Source: Peribacillus sp. FSL E2-0218 (lineage in GTDB: Bacteria > Bacillota > Bacilli > Bacillales > DSM-1321). From it: a DNA stretch of 64,000 nucleotides. The notes under the pieces were generated by a model. The model did no database searches. It saw only the letters and a list, made by a program, of their open reading frames with translations, and was not told the DNA's origin. Of the stretch, positions 8,384 through 16,597 are shown piece after piece. The DNA lies in the NCBI RefSeq assembly GCF_037992945.1, contig NZ_CP150304.1, forward strand, positions 4,788,501 to 4,852,500. Direction: 5' to 3'. The first letter of the stretch is position 1; each line of letters begins with the position of its first letter. Both the position numbers and the translations under genes were made by a program.

Positions 8384-8992
8384 TCAATCTTTTGACCAGC
8401 CTTTTTCCTTGAACCTTACGATCGCTTCAACACGATTGCTTACATCTAGCTTGTCGAGTATGATCGAGATATAATTTCGGACCGTTCCATTCGTTAAATA
8501 TAGCTGGCTGGCGATTTCCTTCGTATTCTTGCCATCGGCGATCAATTTGAGCACCTGACACTCCCGTTCAGTGAGTGGGTTTTCCTCCTCAAATGCCATA
8601 TCCACCAGCTCAGGGGCATAAATGCGCCTGCCATCCATGATGACCCGGATCGAGTTCGCCAGCTCCTCACTTGGGCTATCCTTTAGTAGGTATCCACCTA
8701 CCTCTGCCTTCCTCGCCCTTTCAAAGTACCCAGGCCGCGCAAAAGTCGTCAAGATGATGACTTTGCACTGATTGCCCTCATTCTTGATTTCTTCTGCAAC
8801 ATCCAGTCCGGTTTTTACAGGCATCTCAATATCGGTAATGCATATATCCGGCTGCAAACGTTTGACGAGTTCCATTGCTTCTTCCCCGTTGCTCGCTTTT
8901 CCGACAACTTCCATATCCTCTTCCAGATCGAGGATAGAGCCTAGCGCGCCGAGCAGCATCCGCTGGTCTTCGGCAATTACGATTGAAATCAA
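8384..8992 (-). CDS. desR: NarL/LuxR-family response regulator DesR
   Basis: The partner of the DesK thermosensor. In B. subtilis phospho-DesR activates the acyl-lipid desaturase gene on cooling. The receiver domain has ISIVIAEDQRMLLGALGSIL, TDIEMPVKTG with the phospho-Asp, and LKDSPSEELA; the C-terminal HTH has LTERECQVLKLIADGKNTKEIA. Similarity to DesR is close over the full length. I set the start at TTG 8992, which gives the N-terminus MISIVIAEDQ as in DesR, with GGTGGGG 6 nt upstream; a GTG at 9004 would add four residues. It directly follows desK. Confidence 0.93.
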   Translation of the reverse strand: MISIVIAEDQRMLLGALGSILDLEEDMEVVGKASNGEEAMELVKRLQPDICITDIEMPVKTGLDVAEEIKNEGNQCKVIILTTFARPGYFERARKAEVGGYLLKDSPSEELANSIRVIMDGRRIYAPELVDMAFEEENPLTERECQVLKLIADGKNTKEIASQLYLTNGTVRNYISIILDKLDVSNRVEAIVRFKEKGWSKD

Positions 8993-9004
8993 TGCTAACC
9001 CCAC

Positions 9005-10126
9005 CTATCCATTATTTTTTATGGCATTCGGAACCCTGATATACAGTGTCGTTCCATCAGTGGAACGAATATCCAGACTGCCGTTCACGAATTCAAGCCT
9101 TTCCTTCATCCCTTGAAGGCCATTGCCTTTATAAAATTCCGATTTATGTGAAAGGCCCACGCCATTATCTTCGACTTTGATCGTCACGCCTGTATGCAAT
9201 TCCTCTATCACGATATGACAGGAGTCGGCACGGCTATGTTTGACGATATTGGTCACGGCTTCTTTCAAGCACATGCTTAAAACCGTTTCAACAAGCAATG
9301 GCGTATCTTGCAGTTCCGTGGTCCCTTCCAAACTGAATTCTATTTCTGCCGCTTTCAGTATTTGCTTGACCCGGATGATTTCATCGCTTAGCTTGGCCCC
9401 GCGCATTTCTGATACCATTTCCCTTACTTCCTTGAGAGCCGTCCTAGCCGTTTGGCGGATATCCCTGATTTCTTTCTTGGCAGAGTCCGGTTTTAAATCA
9501 ATCAATTTACCTGCGAGGTCGCTTTTCAAGCCAATTAAGGAAAGCTTTTGTCCAAGTGTATCATGTAAGTCCCTGGCAATCCGCTGACGTTCCTCCATCT
9601 TGCCCAGCTCTGATATTCTTTTATGCGCATCTTCCAATTGTTCTTCCAGTCTATCCCGTTTATTGCGATTATACGTGTTGAATGGAAGAAGGATCACGCC
9701 CACTACACAAATCAGCATGAAGGGAAACTGCGAAAAGAAGGTAGGGTCCTTCATGATGAAGCCAATATTGACGGAAACGATGGTAGCTAAAAGCTGGATG
9801 GAATATAAAACGAAAAATCCAACCTTATTTTGAACATTGCCAATGAAGAATGCCAAAAAAAGGGAAAAGTAAATATAGCCGAAAAAGATGGTCATCGATA
9901 TCGAGATGATGATTTGTATCGCCGTCCACATGTATACGGGCCATCCCTTAGACACGAAAGAGAGACCGTAAGAAATGAAGAATAAAATGATCATGACGAT
10001 CCCAAAGACAATCTCCAGCATCGATGAAGATTTGAAAATGAAATAAAAAGGGAGGATACAAAAAATGATCCAGACATACGGGCTTAGCCCCGTATTCTTC
10101 GGAAAGATATGATACCAACTTTGCAT
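9005..10126 (-). CDS. desK: Membrane thermosensor histidine kinase DesK
   Basis: A 373-residue HisKA_3-type kinase with five predicted membrane helices in the first ~155 residues (starting YVWIIFCILPFYFIF), a coiled linker (RDRLEEQLEDAHKRISEL), and a phospho-acceptor His in RIARDLHDTLGQKLS. The ATPase domain has CLKEAVTNIVKHS and KVEDNGVGLS. In B. subtilis DesK senses membrane thickness and order. The close match to DesK, including the pre-TM sequence, supports the name. No desaturase gene is adjacent, unlike des-desKR in B. subtilis, so its target must lie elsewhere. Confidence 0.93.
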   Translation of the reverse strand: MQSWYHIFPKNTGLSPYVWIIFCILPFYFIFKSSSMLEIVFGIVMIILFFISYGLSFVSKGWPVYMWTAIQIIISISMTIFFGYIYFSLFLAFFIGNVQNKVGFFVLYSIQLLATIVSVNIGFIMKDPTFFSQFPFMLICVVGVILLPFNTYNRNKRDRLEEQLEDAHKRISELGKMEERQRIARDLHDTLGQKLSLIGLKSDLAGKLIDLKPDSAKKEIRDIRQTARTALKEVREMVSEMRGAKLSDEIIRVKQILKAAEIEFSLEGTTELQDTPLLVETVLSMCLKEAVTNIVKHSRADSCHIVIEELHTGVTIKVEDNGVGLSHKSEFYKGNGLQGMKERLEFVNGSLDIRSTDGTTLYIRVPNAIKNNG

Positions 10127-10176
10127 GGCGCCGCCTCTAATTCTTTTATTCCTAGTATATACTAAGAAGTATCAGC

Positions 10177-10210
10177 AAAAAACCATCCAATGGAATTCCA
10201 ATGGTTTTTT
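10177..10210 (-). terminator. Bidirectional-looking hairpin terminator after the AEC gene
   Basis: AAAAAACCAT and ATGGTTTTTT enclose a small palindrome TGGAATTCCA. It lies between the AEC transporter stop and desK, so it would end the transporter transcript. The rest of this 266-nt gap (10211-10392) shows nothing clear. Confidence 0.75.
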
Positions 10211-10392
10211 GCGTACGATTTAATTTTCTTGAACGCTGCTTGACTTCATTAAAGCTAACAAACGTCTTGCTTTCTCCATCATGCAGTCAAACACGAAGCG
10301 ATTTCAAGCTCGATCCGAGGATGAATGTCGTTTCCTGCTGCAAAGGCACTTGATTTTGAATTCAGGGACTTTTTCGTGAAAAGCAGGCCTTG

Positions 10393-11319
10393 CTAGAATA
10401 ATATTTTCGATAGATATACGACCAATGTTACCGTGATGCAGCTGAATACGGTGGACATCAGGACGGCCTGTGCCGCATACTCCGGGTGGTTGTCATATTC
10501 CAAGGCGAATAATGCGCTGTTTCTTGAGGTCGGAAATGAGCTTGCGATAAATAACCCTTGGGCGACAGTCCCCTCCAAGCCCAGCATGAGAAGGATCAGG
10601 AACGCGATGGATGGAGAAAGGATCAACCGTCCAATCAAGCTAAGGATAAGCGGAAGCGGGAAATGCGTTATTTTCAAGTAGGCGCTCTGTGCACCCAAGG
10701 TGATCAGGGCAATGGCGATGAATGCACTGGCGATATTATCGATCGGGGTCCATAAAAACAAAGGGATATCAAAGGACGCAGCCTGTAAAAGAAACCCGAG
10801 TAAGAGAGCATAAATGATTGGGTTTTTCAAAAATTCCCGAATGGCCCCCTTTACACTTTTTGTATGGACGGAAACGGAATTCATCAAACCGTAGGTATAG
10901 CTCAACAGGTTTTGAAATATGATCACGATGACCTGGATCGACAGGCCAAGTGGATTCCCATGAAAAACCATCTGGCTGACGGGCAGTCCGAAATTGGCTG
11001 AATTATTCAGAACCACACTATTTTTAAACGTGGCAGAGAGACTTTGATCGAACCTGGCAAGCTTGGCAACCACGGTACTCACGATGATGAGGCTTACCGC
11101 TTGCAGGGCGAGGAAGCTAAATATTTGGACAACCATCCCCCCGCCGATATCGCTTTGATAAATATTGACAAAGCTGATGGCCGGCATGAGCAGGAAGTGA
11201 TTCAATTTAGATAATGTATTCATATCGAGCTTGAATTTACGATGAAGAATGGCTCCAGCCCCTATCAGGAAAAAGACCGGCACAATGACATTCAATACGA
11301 TCAAAAACAGGACACTCAC
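10393..11319 (-). CDS. AEC-family transporter (auxin efflux carrier/malate permease fold)
   Basis: A 308-residue integral membrane protein with about ten hydrophobic helices and the AEC/BASS-like layout: VFFLIGAGAILHRKF at the N-terminus, the conserved VVLNNSANFGLPVS stretch in the middle, and SFPTSRNSALFALEY near the end. Family members export or take up organic acids such as malate; the substrate here is unknown. The gene is downstream of and on the same strand as a LysR regulator but is separated from it by a terminator, so the regulator may act on it without sharing a transcript. Confidence 0.9.
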   Translation of the reverse strand: MSVLFLIVLNVIVPVFFLIGAGAILHRKFKLDMNTLSKLNHFLLMPAISFVNIYQSDIGGGMVVQIFSFLALQAVSLIIVSTVVAKLARFDQSLSATFKNSVVLNNSANFGLPVSQMVFHGNPLGLSIQVIVIIFQNLLSYTYGLMNSVSVHTKSVKGAIREFLKNPIIYALLLGFLLQAASFDIPLFLWTPIDNIASAFIAIALITLGAQSAYLKITHFPLPLILSLIGRLILSPSIAFLILLMLGLEGTVAQGLFIASSFPTSRNSALFALEYDNHPEYAAQAVLMSTVFSCITVTLVVYLSKILF

Positions 11320-11442
11320 TTGACTTCCTCTCCATTTCTTAGGCTGATTCCTGTTGATTGCTACCTTCCTTCCATCATAATCCTGTGTGTACCATAATCA
11401 AAATACCAATAAATTATCGATAACCATTCAAAAACGGAATGA

Positions 11443-11468
11443 CAAAAAAGCACAGAAGTTTCTGCGCT
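11443..11468 (-). terminator. Intrinsic terminator of the LysR gene
   Basis: On the minus strand AGCGCAGAA pairs with TTCTGTGCT (one G-U) and is followed by TTTTTTGTC, directly after the regulator stop. Confidence 0.75.
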
Positions 11469-11472
11469 CCTC

Positions 11473-12345
11473 CTATAGATCCCTCATGAAATCAACGCCC
11501 TCGACAAATTCGACAAACTCTTTGACCAGCTTTAGTTCGAGGGACTTTTCATGATATAACATCCACGTATTCCGGATAAGCGGGTTTCCTTGCTCATCCC
11601 TCAGGTCCAACTGCCTCAGGGCTGGGTCGTGCTCCAATAAAACACTGGGAAGGATTCCATACCCGAGGCCATTTTTGACCATTTCCTTGCATGTATCCCC
11701 TTTGTCCACCTCCATCCCAACTAACGGCGGGCCTTGAAAATTATTCCTCCACCAATCATCGATCATCGTTTTCAGGAGTGCATCGGTCTTGTAATCGATT
11801 CTCGGCAATGAAGCCAGGTCCCCGACTTCGACTTTTTCCTTGGAAGCAATGCAAATCGTCTCCTCAAAAAGATGATGCTTAGCTCCTGACCACTGATAAT
11901 CGCCCCGGACGATCCCGACGTGAACTTCTTCCTTGTAAATGAGGTTCAGTACTTCCTTGCTCCAGCCTGTAGTCACATGGAAATCCACCTGCGGGTATCG
12001 TTCACGAAATTTTTTCAGCAATCCTGGCAGCTTATGCAGCGTAATATAATTGGAGACGCCCAGCCGTAATGTGCCACTGATCTCCTGTCCCATATTGAAC
12101 GCCGTCTCTTTGATTTGCCTCAGCCTGATCAGCATCTCATCAGCACAGATCGCCAAATATTCCCCTTGAGGGGTGAACTGCACTCCCCTTGTTCCCCGCT
12201 CGACAATTTTCAAATTGAACTCCTTCTCCATCTGCTGGATCCTTTTCGTTAAAGAAGGCTGCGAGATATATAAGCTTTGCGCCGTTTTAGTGATATTCTT
12301 ATGTTCATGCAATATCTTTAAAATATGCCAATCCCTTTCATTCAT
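11473..12345 (-). CDS. LysR-family transcriptional regulator
   Basis: A typical LTTR of about 290 residues. The N-terminal winged helix-turn-helix reads DWHILKILHEHKNITKTAQSLYISQPSLTKRI (split across residues 4-35) and is followed by the linker helix. The C-terminal effector domain has SGTLRLGVSNY, GIVRGDYQW and a conserved GLGYGILPS. The ATG at 12345 follows GGGGG by 7 nt; the upstream ATG at 12372 lacks a good site. The next gene downstream is the AEC transporter, a plausible target with an organic-acid ligand, which is an inference from position. Confidence 0.93.
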   Translation of the reverse strand: MNERDWHILKILHEHKNITKTAQSLYISQPSLTKRIQQMEKEFNLKIVERGTRGVQFTPQGEYLAICADEMLIRLRQIKETAFNMGQEISGTLRLGVSNYITLHKLPGLLKKFRERYPQVDFHVTTGWSKEVLNLIYKEEVHVGIVRGDYQWSGAKHHLFEETICIASKEKVEVGDLASLPRIDYKTDALLKTMIDDWWRNNFQGPPLVGMEVDKGDTCKEMVKNGLGYGILPSVLLEHDPALRQLDLRDEQGNPLIRNTWMLYHEKSLELKLVKEFVEFVEGVDFMRDL

Positions 12346-12408
12346 GGACCTTCCCCCGATCGCTTTTTTCAAGTAGGTATATTCCCTACAAATACAAAGG
12401 ACTTTGTC

Positions 12409-12442
12409 CAGTGATCATGCATGGAACATGCCGTGATCACTG
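12409..12442. repeat. Nested inverted repeat overlapping the end of the DUF2294 gene
   Basis: CAGTGATCA and TGATCACTG enclose a second pair GCATG / CATGC. The structure follows the DUF2294 stop on the minus strand but no T-run follows, so it may be a weak terminator or an RNA-stabilising hairpin. Confidence 0.4.
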
Positions 12443-12802
12443 CCCGTTATGCTTCCCCGCTATTTCCTTGTCGAAAACGAATACGGAGATCGCTATATTT
12501 TCTTCCACTTTAAAATCGGAAAACAGATGAACAAGCTTGGCTCCCACCAGTTCTTCCATTCCATCCGGAGGATTTACGGAGTATACATCCTGAATCATTT
12601 TTGTTCGTGCAGAATGGACCATATCCCTGCCTTCCTCTGTGCTGGATATGAATATTTCCGTCGGGGTTAAATTCCCATGCAATGTGGTGACGGCCATATT
12701 CTCAACGAAAACAGTATGGATCCGTTCCGGCCCCTTCCCGAAAAGTTCCTTGCGCAGCTTACGGATCATATCATTGAATTCGTGAATCACCTTTGACATC
12801 AT
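12437..12802 (-). CDS. DUF2294 (YbcI-like) protein
   Basis: A small soluble protein of 121 residues matching the DUF2294 pattern: helical N-terminus EFNDMIRKLRKELFGKGPERI, then VFVENMAVTTLHGNLTPTE, and a helix with an Arg-x3-His-like segment (GRDMVHSARTKMI). The biochemical function of the family is unknown. ATG 12802 has GGAG 7 nt upstream; the adjacent second ATG is the alternative. It is divergent from the formate dehydrogenase and shares its 320-bp intergenic region. In other Bacillus genomes DUF2294 genes occur near molybdoenzymes, which I recall only loosely. Confidence 0.82.
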   Translation of the reverse strand: MMSKVIHEFNDMIRKLRKELFGKGPERIHTVFVENMAVTTLHGNLTPTEIFISSTEEGRDMVHSARTKMIQDVYSVNPPDGMEELVGAKLVHLFSDFKVEENIAISVFVFDKEIAGKHNGQ

Positions 12803-12895
12803 GCACTCACTCCAAATCGCCTTCTTTTTTCCTTATCATAAATCACGAAACTCAAAAACGAAAGGGATTTGGCGAACGTCCGCTGCTGGGCAGTA

Positions 12896-12924
12896 TTGTA
12901 TCTTTTTGTAAATAAAGGTATAAT
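12896..12924 (+). promoter_or_regulatory. SigA-type promoter of the formate dehydrogenase transcript
   Basis: TTGTAT (12896-12901), a spacer of 17, and TATAAT (12919-12924). Transcription would begin near 12928-12931, giving a leader of about 195 nt. Confidence 0.72.
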
Positions 12925-12927
12925 ATC

Positions 12928-13123
12928 AGGGATGAAAGTTGGTCATGCAATAATGGGTTGTTGCGTCTCTTTCTTTTTCATCGCCCATACATAATGGTAT
13001 GATTGGTATATTGGCAAGTTTTGCTACTAAACTATTCCACCATGACCTACACCAACGTTTTAGAGGCGGAGGTGTGCTCATGGTGGTTTTTTGTTGTGTT
13101 TTTGCTAAAAAGGGGGAACTACT
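12928..13123 (+). ncRNA. Structured 5' leader of the formate dehydrogenase gene, candidate attenuator or riboswitch
   Basis: From the promoter the leader can form a GATGAAA/TTTCATC helix (12931-12937 with 12976-12982) around a hairpin GCAATAA-TGGG-TTGTTGC (12947-12964). A 20-codon open frame starts almost at the transcript start (12932-12994) and has adjacent Cys codons. A strong terminator follows at 13037-13092. GGTCATG at 12941-12947 is complementary to CATGACC (13041-13047) in the terminator's 5' arm, and GTTGG (12938-12942) to CCAAC (13052-13056), so an antiterminator pairing is possible. It fits no riboswitch class I know. Confidence 0.5.
13037..13092 (+). terminator. Intrinsic terminator inside the formate dehydrogenase leader
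   Basis: A 9-bp outer stem (CCACCATGA / TCATGGTGG) and an inner ACACC / GGTGT pair are followed by TTTTTT. It lies 31 nt before the start codon and no plus-strand gene lies upstream within this transcript, so it must be passed for expression. Confidence 0.85.
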
Positions 13124-16063
13124 ATGAGCAATTCGACGAGCACGTTTAAAATCAATGGTTTGGATTATACGGCAAAAGCCGGATTGACGATACTTGAGGT
13201 TATCAACCAAAATGGGCTAGCCCACCCGCAAATTTGCTATGTCCCCGAGGTCGATCCGATCCAGACCTGTGACACCTGCATTATCGAAGTCGATGGGAAA
13301 CTCGTCCGCTCCTGTTCGACCGTGGCCGTGAGCGGGATGGATATTGCCATGAACTCGAGCAAAGCAAAAGAAGCCCAAACCGAAGCAATGGATCGGATCC
13401 TGGAAAACCACTCCTTATACTGTACAGTGTGTGATAATAATAACGGCAATTGCACGCTTCACAACACGGCAGAATTAATGGAAATTGAACACCAAAAATA
13501 CCCTTACACACCGAAAGTGAAATTGGCCGATGTCGATATGTCGCATCCATTTTACCGCTATGATGCCAATCAATGCATTGCATGCGGGCAATGCGTCGAG
13601 GTCTGCCAGAACCTTCAGGTCAACGAGACACTATCCATCGATTGGGAAGCCGATCGCCCAAGGGTCATCTGGGATGAAGGCTCCGAAATCAACAGCTCAT
13701 CATGTGTCGGCTGCGGACAGTGTGTAACCATTTGTCCCTGCAATGCATTAATGGAGAAGTCAATGCTCGGTGAGGCTGGGTTCATGTCAGGTATCAAAAA
13801 CGATTTGCTCGAACCCATGATTGACCTTGTCAAAGAAGTGGAGCCTGGGTACAGCGGGATTTTCGCCCTTTCGGAAATCGAGGCGGCCATGCGTGAGAAA
13901 CGGACGAAGAAGACAAAAACGGTCTGTACGTTTTGCGGGGTTGGCTGCTCATTCGAGGTCTGGACTAAGGGCCGGAAAATCCTTAAAATCCAACCGACTC
14001 ATGAAGCTCCCGTCAATGCGATTTCCACATGTGTCAAAGGGAAATTCGGCTGGGATTTCGTAAACTCCGAGAAACGATTATCCAAGCCGCTCATTCGGAA
14101 AAATGGCAAATTCATCGAATCGAGTTGGAATGAAACATTGGACCTGGTCGCCTCAAGACTCGGTTCGATCAAACAACAGCATGGCGGCAACTCCGTAGGC
14201 TTCATTTCTTCCTCCAAGATCACGAATGAAGAAAACTATGTCATTCAAAAACTGGCACGACAAGTATTCGAGACGAATAACGTCGACAATTGCTCTCGTT
14301 ATTGCCAATCGCCTGCTACAGACGGATTGTTCCGTACAGTCGGAATGGGCGGAGATGCCGGAACGATCAAGGATATCGCCGCGGCTGGTTTGGTCATCAT
14401 CATCGGGGCGAATCCGGCTGAAGGGCATCCTGTACTGGCGACACGCGTGAAGCGGGCCCATAAGCTTCACGGCCAAAAACTGATTGTAGCCGATATCAGG
14501 AAAAATGAAATGGCGGAGCGTTCCGATATTCACATCAGCCCTAAACAGGGCACGGACCAGGTCTGGTTGATGGCGGTTACCAAATATATGATCGACCAAG
14601 GCTGGCATGATCAGGAATTCATTGATGAGAATGTGAACTTCTTCGACGATTATATGGAAGTACTTGAGAAATACACCCTTGAATATGCTGAAATGCACAC
14701 AGGCCTTGCAAAAGAAGCATTGATCCAAATTGCTGCATTGATCCGTGATGCCGATGGGACCTGCATCCTATGGGGGATGGGTGTAACCCAAAACACTGGA
14801 GGCTCCGACACGTCGGCCGCCATTTCCAACCTTTTGCTGGCTACAGGAAATTACCGCCGCGCTGGAGCAGGTGCCTATCCGCTTCGCGGCCATAACAATG
14901 TCCAAGGCGCTTGCGATATGGGTACCCTCCCGACATGGCTTCCCGGATACCAGCATATTTCCGATGATGCGGCACGCGCCAAATTCGAAAGGGCTTACGG
15001 TGTAAAAATCGATGGCAAACCAGGCATGAACAATATCGACATGCTTCACGCCATTGAAAAAGGCGACATGAAAGCGATGTACCTAGTCGGTGAAGATATG
15101 GCACTTGTCGACTCGGATGCCAACCACGTTCATGACGTATTATCCAGCTTGGATTTCTTCGTGGTACAAGATATTTTCCTTTCCAGGACCGCTCAATATG
15201 CAGACGTCGTGTTACCTGGCGTGCCCTCGCTTGAAAAAGAGGGGACGTTCACCAATACGGAGCGTCGGGTACAGCGTCTATACCAGGCTCTGCCTGCTCT
15301 AGGAGACGCTAGAGCGGATTGGTGGATCACCCAAGAGATCGCCAAACGGTTGGGAGCGGATTGGAATTACACACATCCTGGTGAAATCTATGATGAAATG
15401 GCAAGCCTTTCACCGATTTTCAGCCAAGCCAATTATGGTGTGCTCGAAGGCTGGAACAGCTTCCTCTGGGGCAGCCATGACGGAGCAAGCACGCCGCTCC
15501 TTTATGTAGATGGTTTTAACTTTCCCGATAAGAAAGCCCGTTTTGCACTATCTGATTGGGTCGAGCCGGCTCAGTTCCCAGCGGAATTCGATCTTCACAT
15601 CAACAACGGGCGGATGCTGGAGCATTTCCATGAAGGAAACATGACGAATAAATCTATTGGAATCCAAGCAAAGGTTCCGGATATTTTCGTTGAGATTTCG
15701 CCTAAGCTGGCTAGTGAGCGCAAAGTCGGCGATGGCGGGCTCGTCCGCTTGGTGTCACCATTCGGAGCCGTTAAATTAAAGGTGCTGATCACGGATCGAG
15801 TAAAAAACAACGAGCTATTTTTACCGATGAATTCCGTTGATAAAGACTCTGCCATTAACTTCCTGACCGGTCCCATTTACGATCAGCGCACAAGCACGCC
15901 GGCATACAAACAGACGATGGTCCGCATGGAAGTGTTATGCGCAAGCGGCGATACTCCGCTGCCCGATACAAATCCACGGAATAAAAAACGACATCCCCAA
16001 AATGGAGTCGAGGTTGAGCGGAAGTGGGCACGTCCAGGGTATGTTCATTTAACGGAAAAATAA
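13124..16063 (+). CDS. fdhF: Formate dehydrogenase alpha subunit, molybdenum/iron-sulfur (YjgC-like)
   Basis: A 979-residue cytoplasmic enzyme that oxidises formate to CO2 with bis-MGD molybdenum. N-terminal 2Fe-2S ferredoxin-like domain (CYVPEVDPIQTCDTC, then a His-Cys-rich segment LYCTVCDNNNGNCTLHN), two 4Fe-4S clusters (CIACGQCVEVC and CVGCGQCVTICPC), then the Mop domain with its own 4Fe-4S site (CTFCGVGCSFEVW ... ISTCVKGKFGWDF). The molybdenum ligand is Cys in NCSRYCQSPA where some homologues use selenocysteine. The length and domain order match B. subtilis YjgC/YrhE. GGGGG lies 8 nt before the ATG. The 3' neighbour is a DUF1641 protein, the same pair as yjgC-yjgD. Expression is probably controlled by the leader attenuator. 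Confidence 0.95.
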   Translation: MSNSTSTFKINGLDYTAKAGLTILEVINQNGLAHPQICYVPEVDPIQTCDTCIIEVDGKLVRSCSTVAVSGMDIAMNSSKAKEAQTEAMDRILENHSLYCTVCDNNNGNCTLHNTAELMEIEHQKYPYTPKVKLADVDMSHPFYRYDANQCIACGQCVEVCQNLQVNETLSIDWEADRPRVIWDEGSEINSSSCVGCGQCVTICPCNALMEKSMLGEAGFMSGIKNDLLEPMIDLVKEVEPGYSGIFALSEIEAAMREKRTKKTKTVCTFCGVGCSFEVWTKGRKILKIQPTHEAPVNAISTCVKGKFGWDFVNSEKRLSKPLIRKNGKFIESSWNETLDLVASRLGSIKQQHGGNSVGFISSSKITNEENYVIQKLARQVFETNNVDNCSRYCQSPATDGLFRTVGMGGDAGTIKDIAAAGLVIIIGANPAEGHPVLATRVKRAHKLHGQKLIVADIRKNEMAERSDIHISPKQGTDQVWLMAVTKYMIDQGWHDQEFIDENVNFFDDYMEVLEKYTLEYAEMHTGLAKEALIQIAALIRDADGTCILWGMGVTQNTGGSDTSAAISNLLLATGNYRRAGAGAYPLRGHNNVQGACDMGTLPTWLPGYQHISDDAARAKFERAYGVKIDGKPGMNNIDMLHAIEKGDMKAMYLVGEDMALVDSDANHVHDVLSSLDFFVVQDIFLSRTAQYADVVLPGVPSLEKEGTFTNTERRVQRLYQALPALGDARADWWITQEIAKRLGADWNYTHPGEIYDEMASLSPIFSQANYGVLEGWNSFLWGSHDGASTPLLYVDGFNFPDKKARFALSDWVEPAQFPAEFDLHINNGRMLEHFHEGNMTNKSIGIQAKVPDIFVEISPKLASERKVGDGGLVRLVSPFGAVKLKVLITDRVKNNELFLPMNSVDKDSAINFLTGPIYDQRTSTPAYKQTMVRMEVLCASGDTPLPDTNPRNKKRHPQNGVEVERKWARPGYVHLTEK

Positions 16064-16080
16064 CAAGGAAGGTGATGTTC

Positions 16081-16557
16081 ATGGCAGCTCCCATTACGGA
16101 AATCCATAATCCGCTTACGGAGGAAGAAGAAAAGCTCCAAAAACTAGAAGAACTAAAAACACTGATCGCCAATAATGAAGATGCCTTAAACCATATGTTT
16201 AAAATCGTCAATGAACTGAATGGCGCCGGAGTATTCGAAGCTGCGACCTCGATGCTTCAAGGAAAAGAACAGATTGCCAAAATCGCCCTTGAACAAGTCA
16301 CAAGACAACCTGTCACAAACCTGATCAATACCGTTATGGGGGCAACAGGGGCCTTGATGAAAGCCGATGCCGCACAATCGACGAAACTGCTGAACAGTGC
16401 ACTCGCCGGAATCGACGAAGGAAACAAATTCCTCCAAAGCGAAAAGAAAATCGGCGTACTCGATCTAATGAAAACGTTGAATGATCCCGACATAAACCGG
16501 GCGATCGGTTTCGGCGTCCACTTCCTGAAGGGAATGGGCAAGGAATTGAAGGAATAG
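16081..16557 (+). CDS. DUF1641 protein, formate dehydrogenase partner (YjgD-like)
   Basis: A 158-residue helical protein with the DUF1641 pattern: an N-terminal acidic helix (EEEEKLQKLEELKTLI), then KIVNELNGAGVFEAATSML and a C-terminal DPDINRAIGFGVHFLKGMGKEL. It follows the dehydrogenase by 17 nt and is followed by a terminator, so the two form a two-gene operon. The role is thought to be assembly or electron transfer with the dehydrogenase; the sequence shows no cofactor motif. ATG 16081 with AAGGAAGG 8 nt upstream is preferred over ATG 16075. Confidence 0.9.
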   Translation: MAAPITEIHNPLTEEEEKLQKLEELKTLIANNEDALNHMFKIVNELNGAGVFEAATSMLQGKEQIAKIALEQVTRQPVTNLINTVMGATGALMKADAAQSTKLLNSALAGIDEGNKFLQSEKKIGVLDLMKTLNDPDINRAIGFGVHFLKGMGKELKE

Positions 16558-16563
16558 GAAGGA

Positions 16564-16597
16564 AGGTTGACTCTTTTTAGGGTCAGCCTCTTTTTTC
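16564..16597 (+). terminator. Terminator of the formate dehydrogenase operon
   Basis: AGGTTGACTC pairs with GGGTCAGCCT (two G-U pairs) over a 6-nt loop and is followed by CTTTTTT. Confidence 0.8.

Noticed and set aside
12928..13123. Known riboswitch class (Moco, ZTP/pfl, guanidine, fluoride)
   Set aside because: None of the conserved core sequences of these classes that I know can be found in the leader.
14153..14728. 191-codon minus-strand frame
   Set aside because: It is antisense to the formate dehydrogenase, with no ribosome site and no family signal; it mirrors the sense codon pattern.
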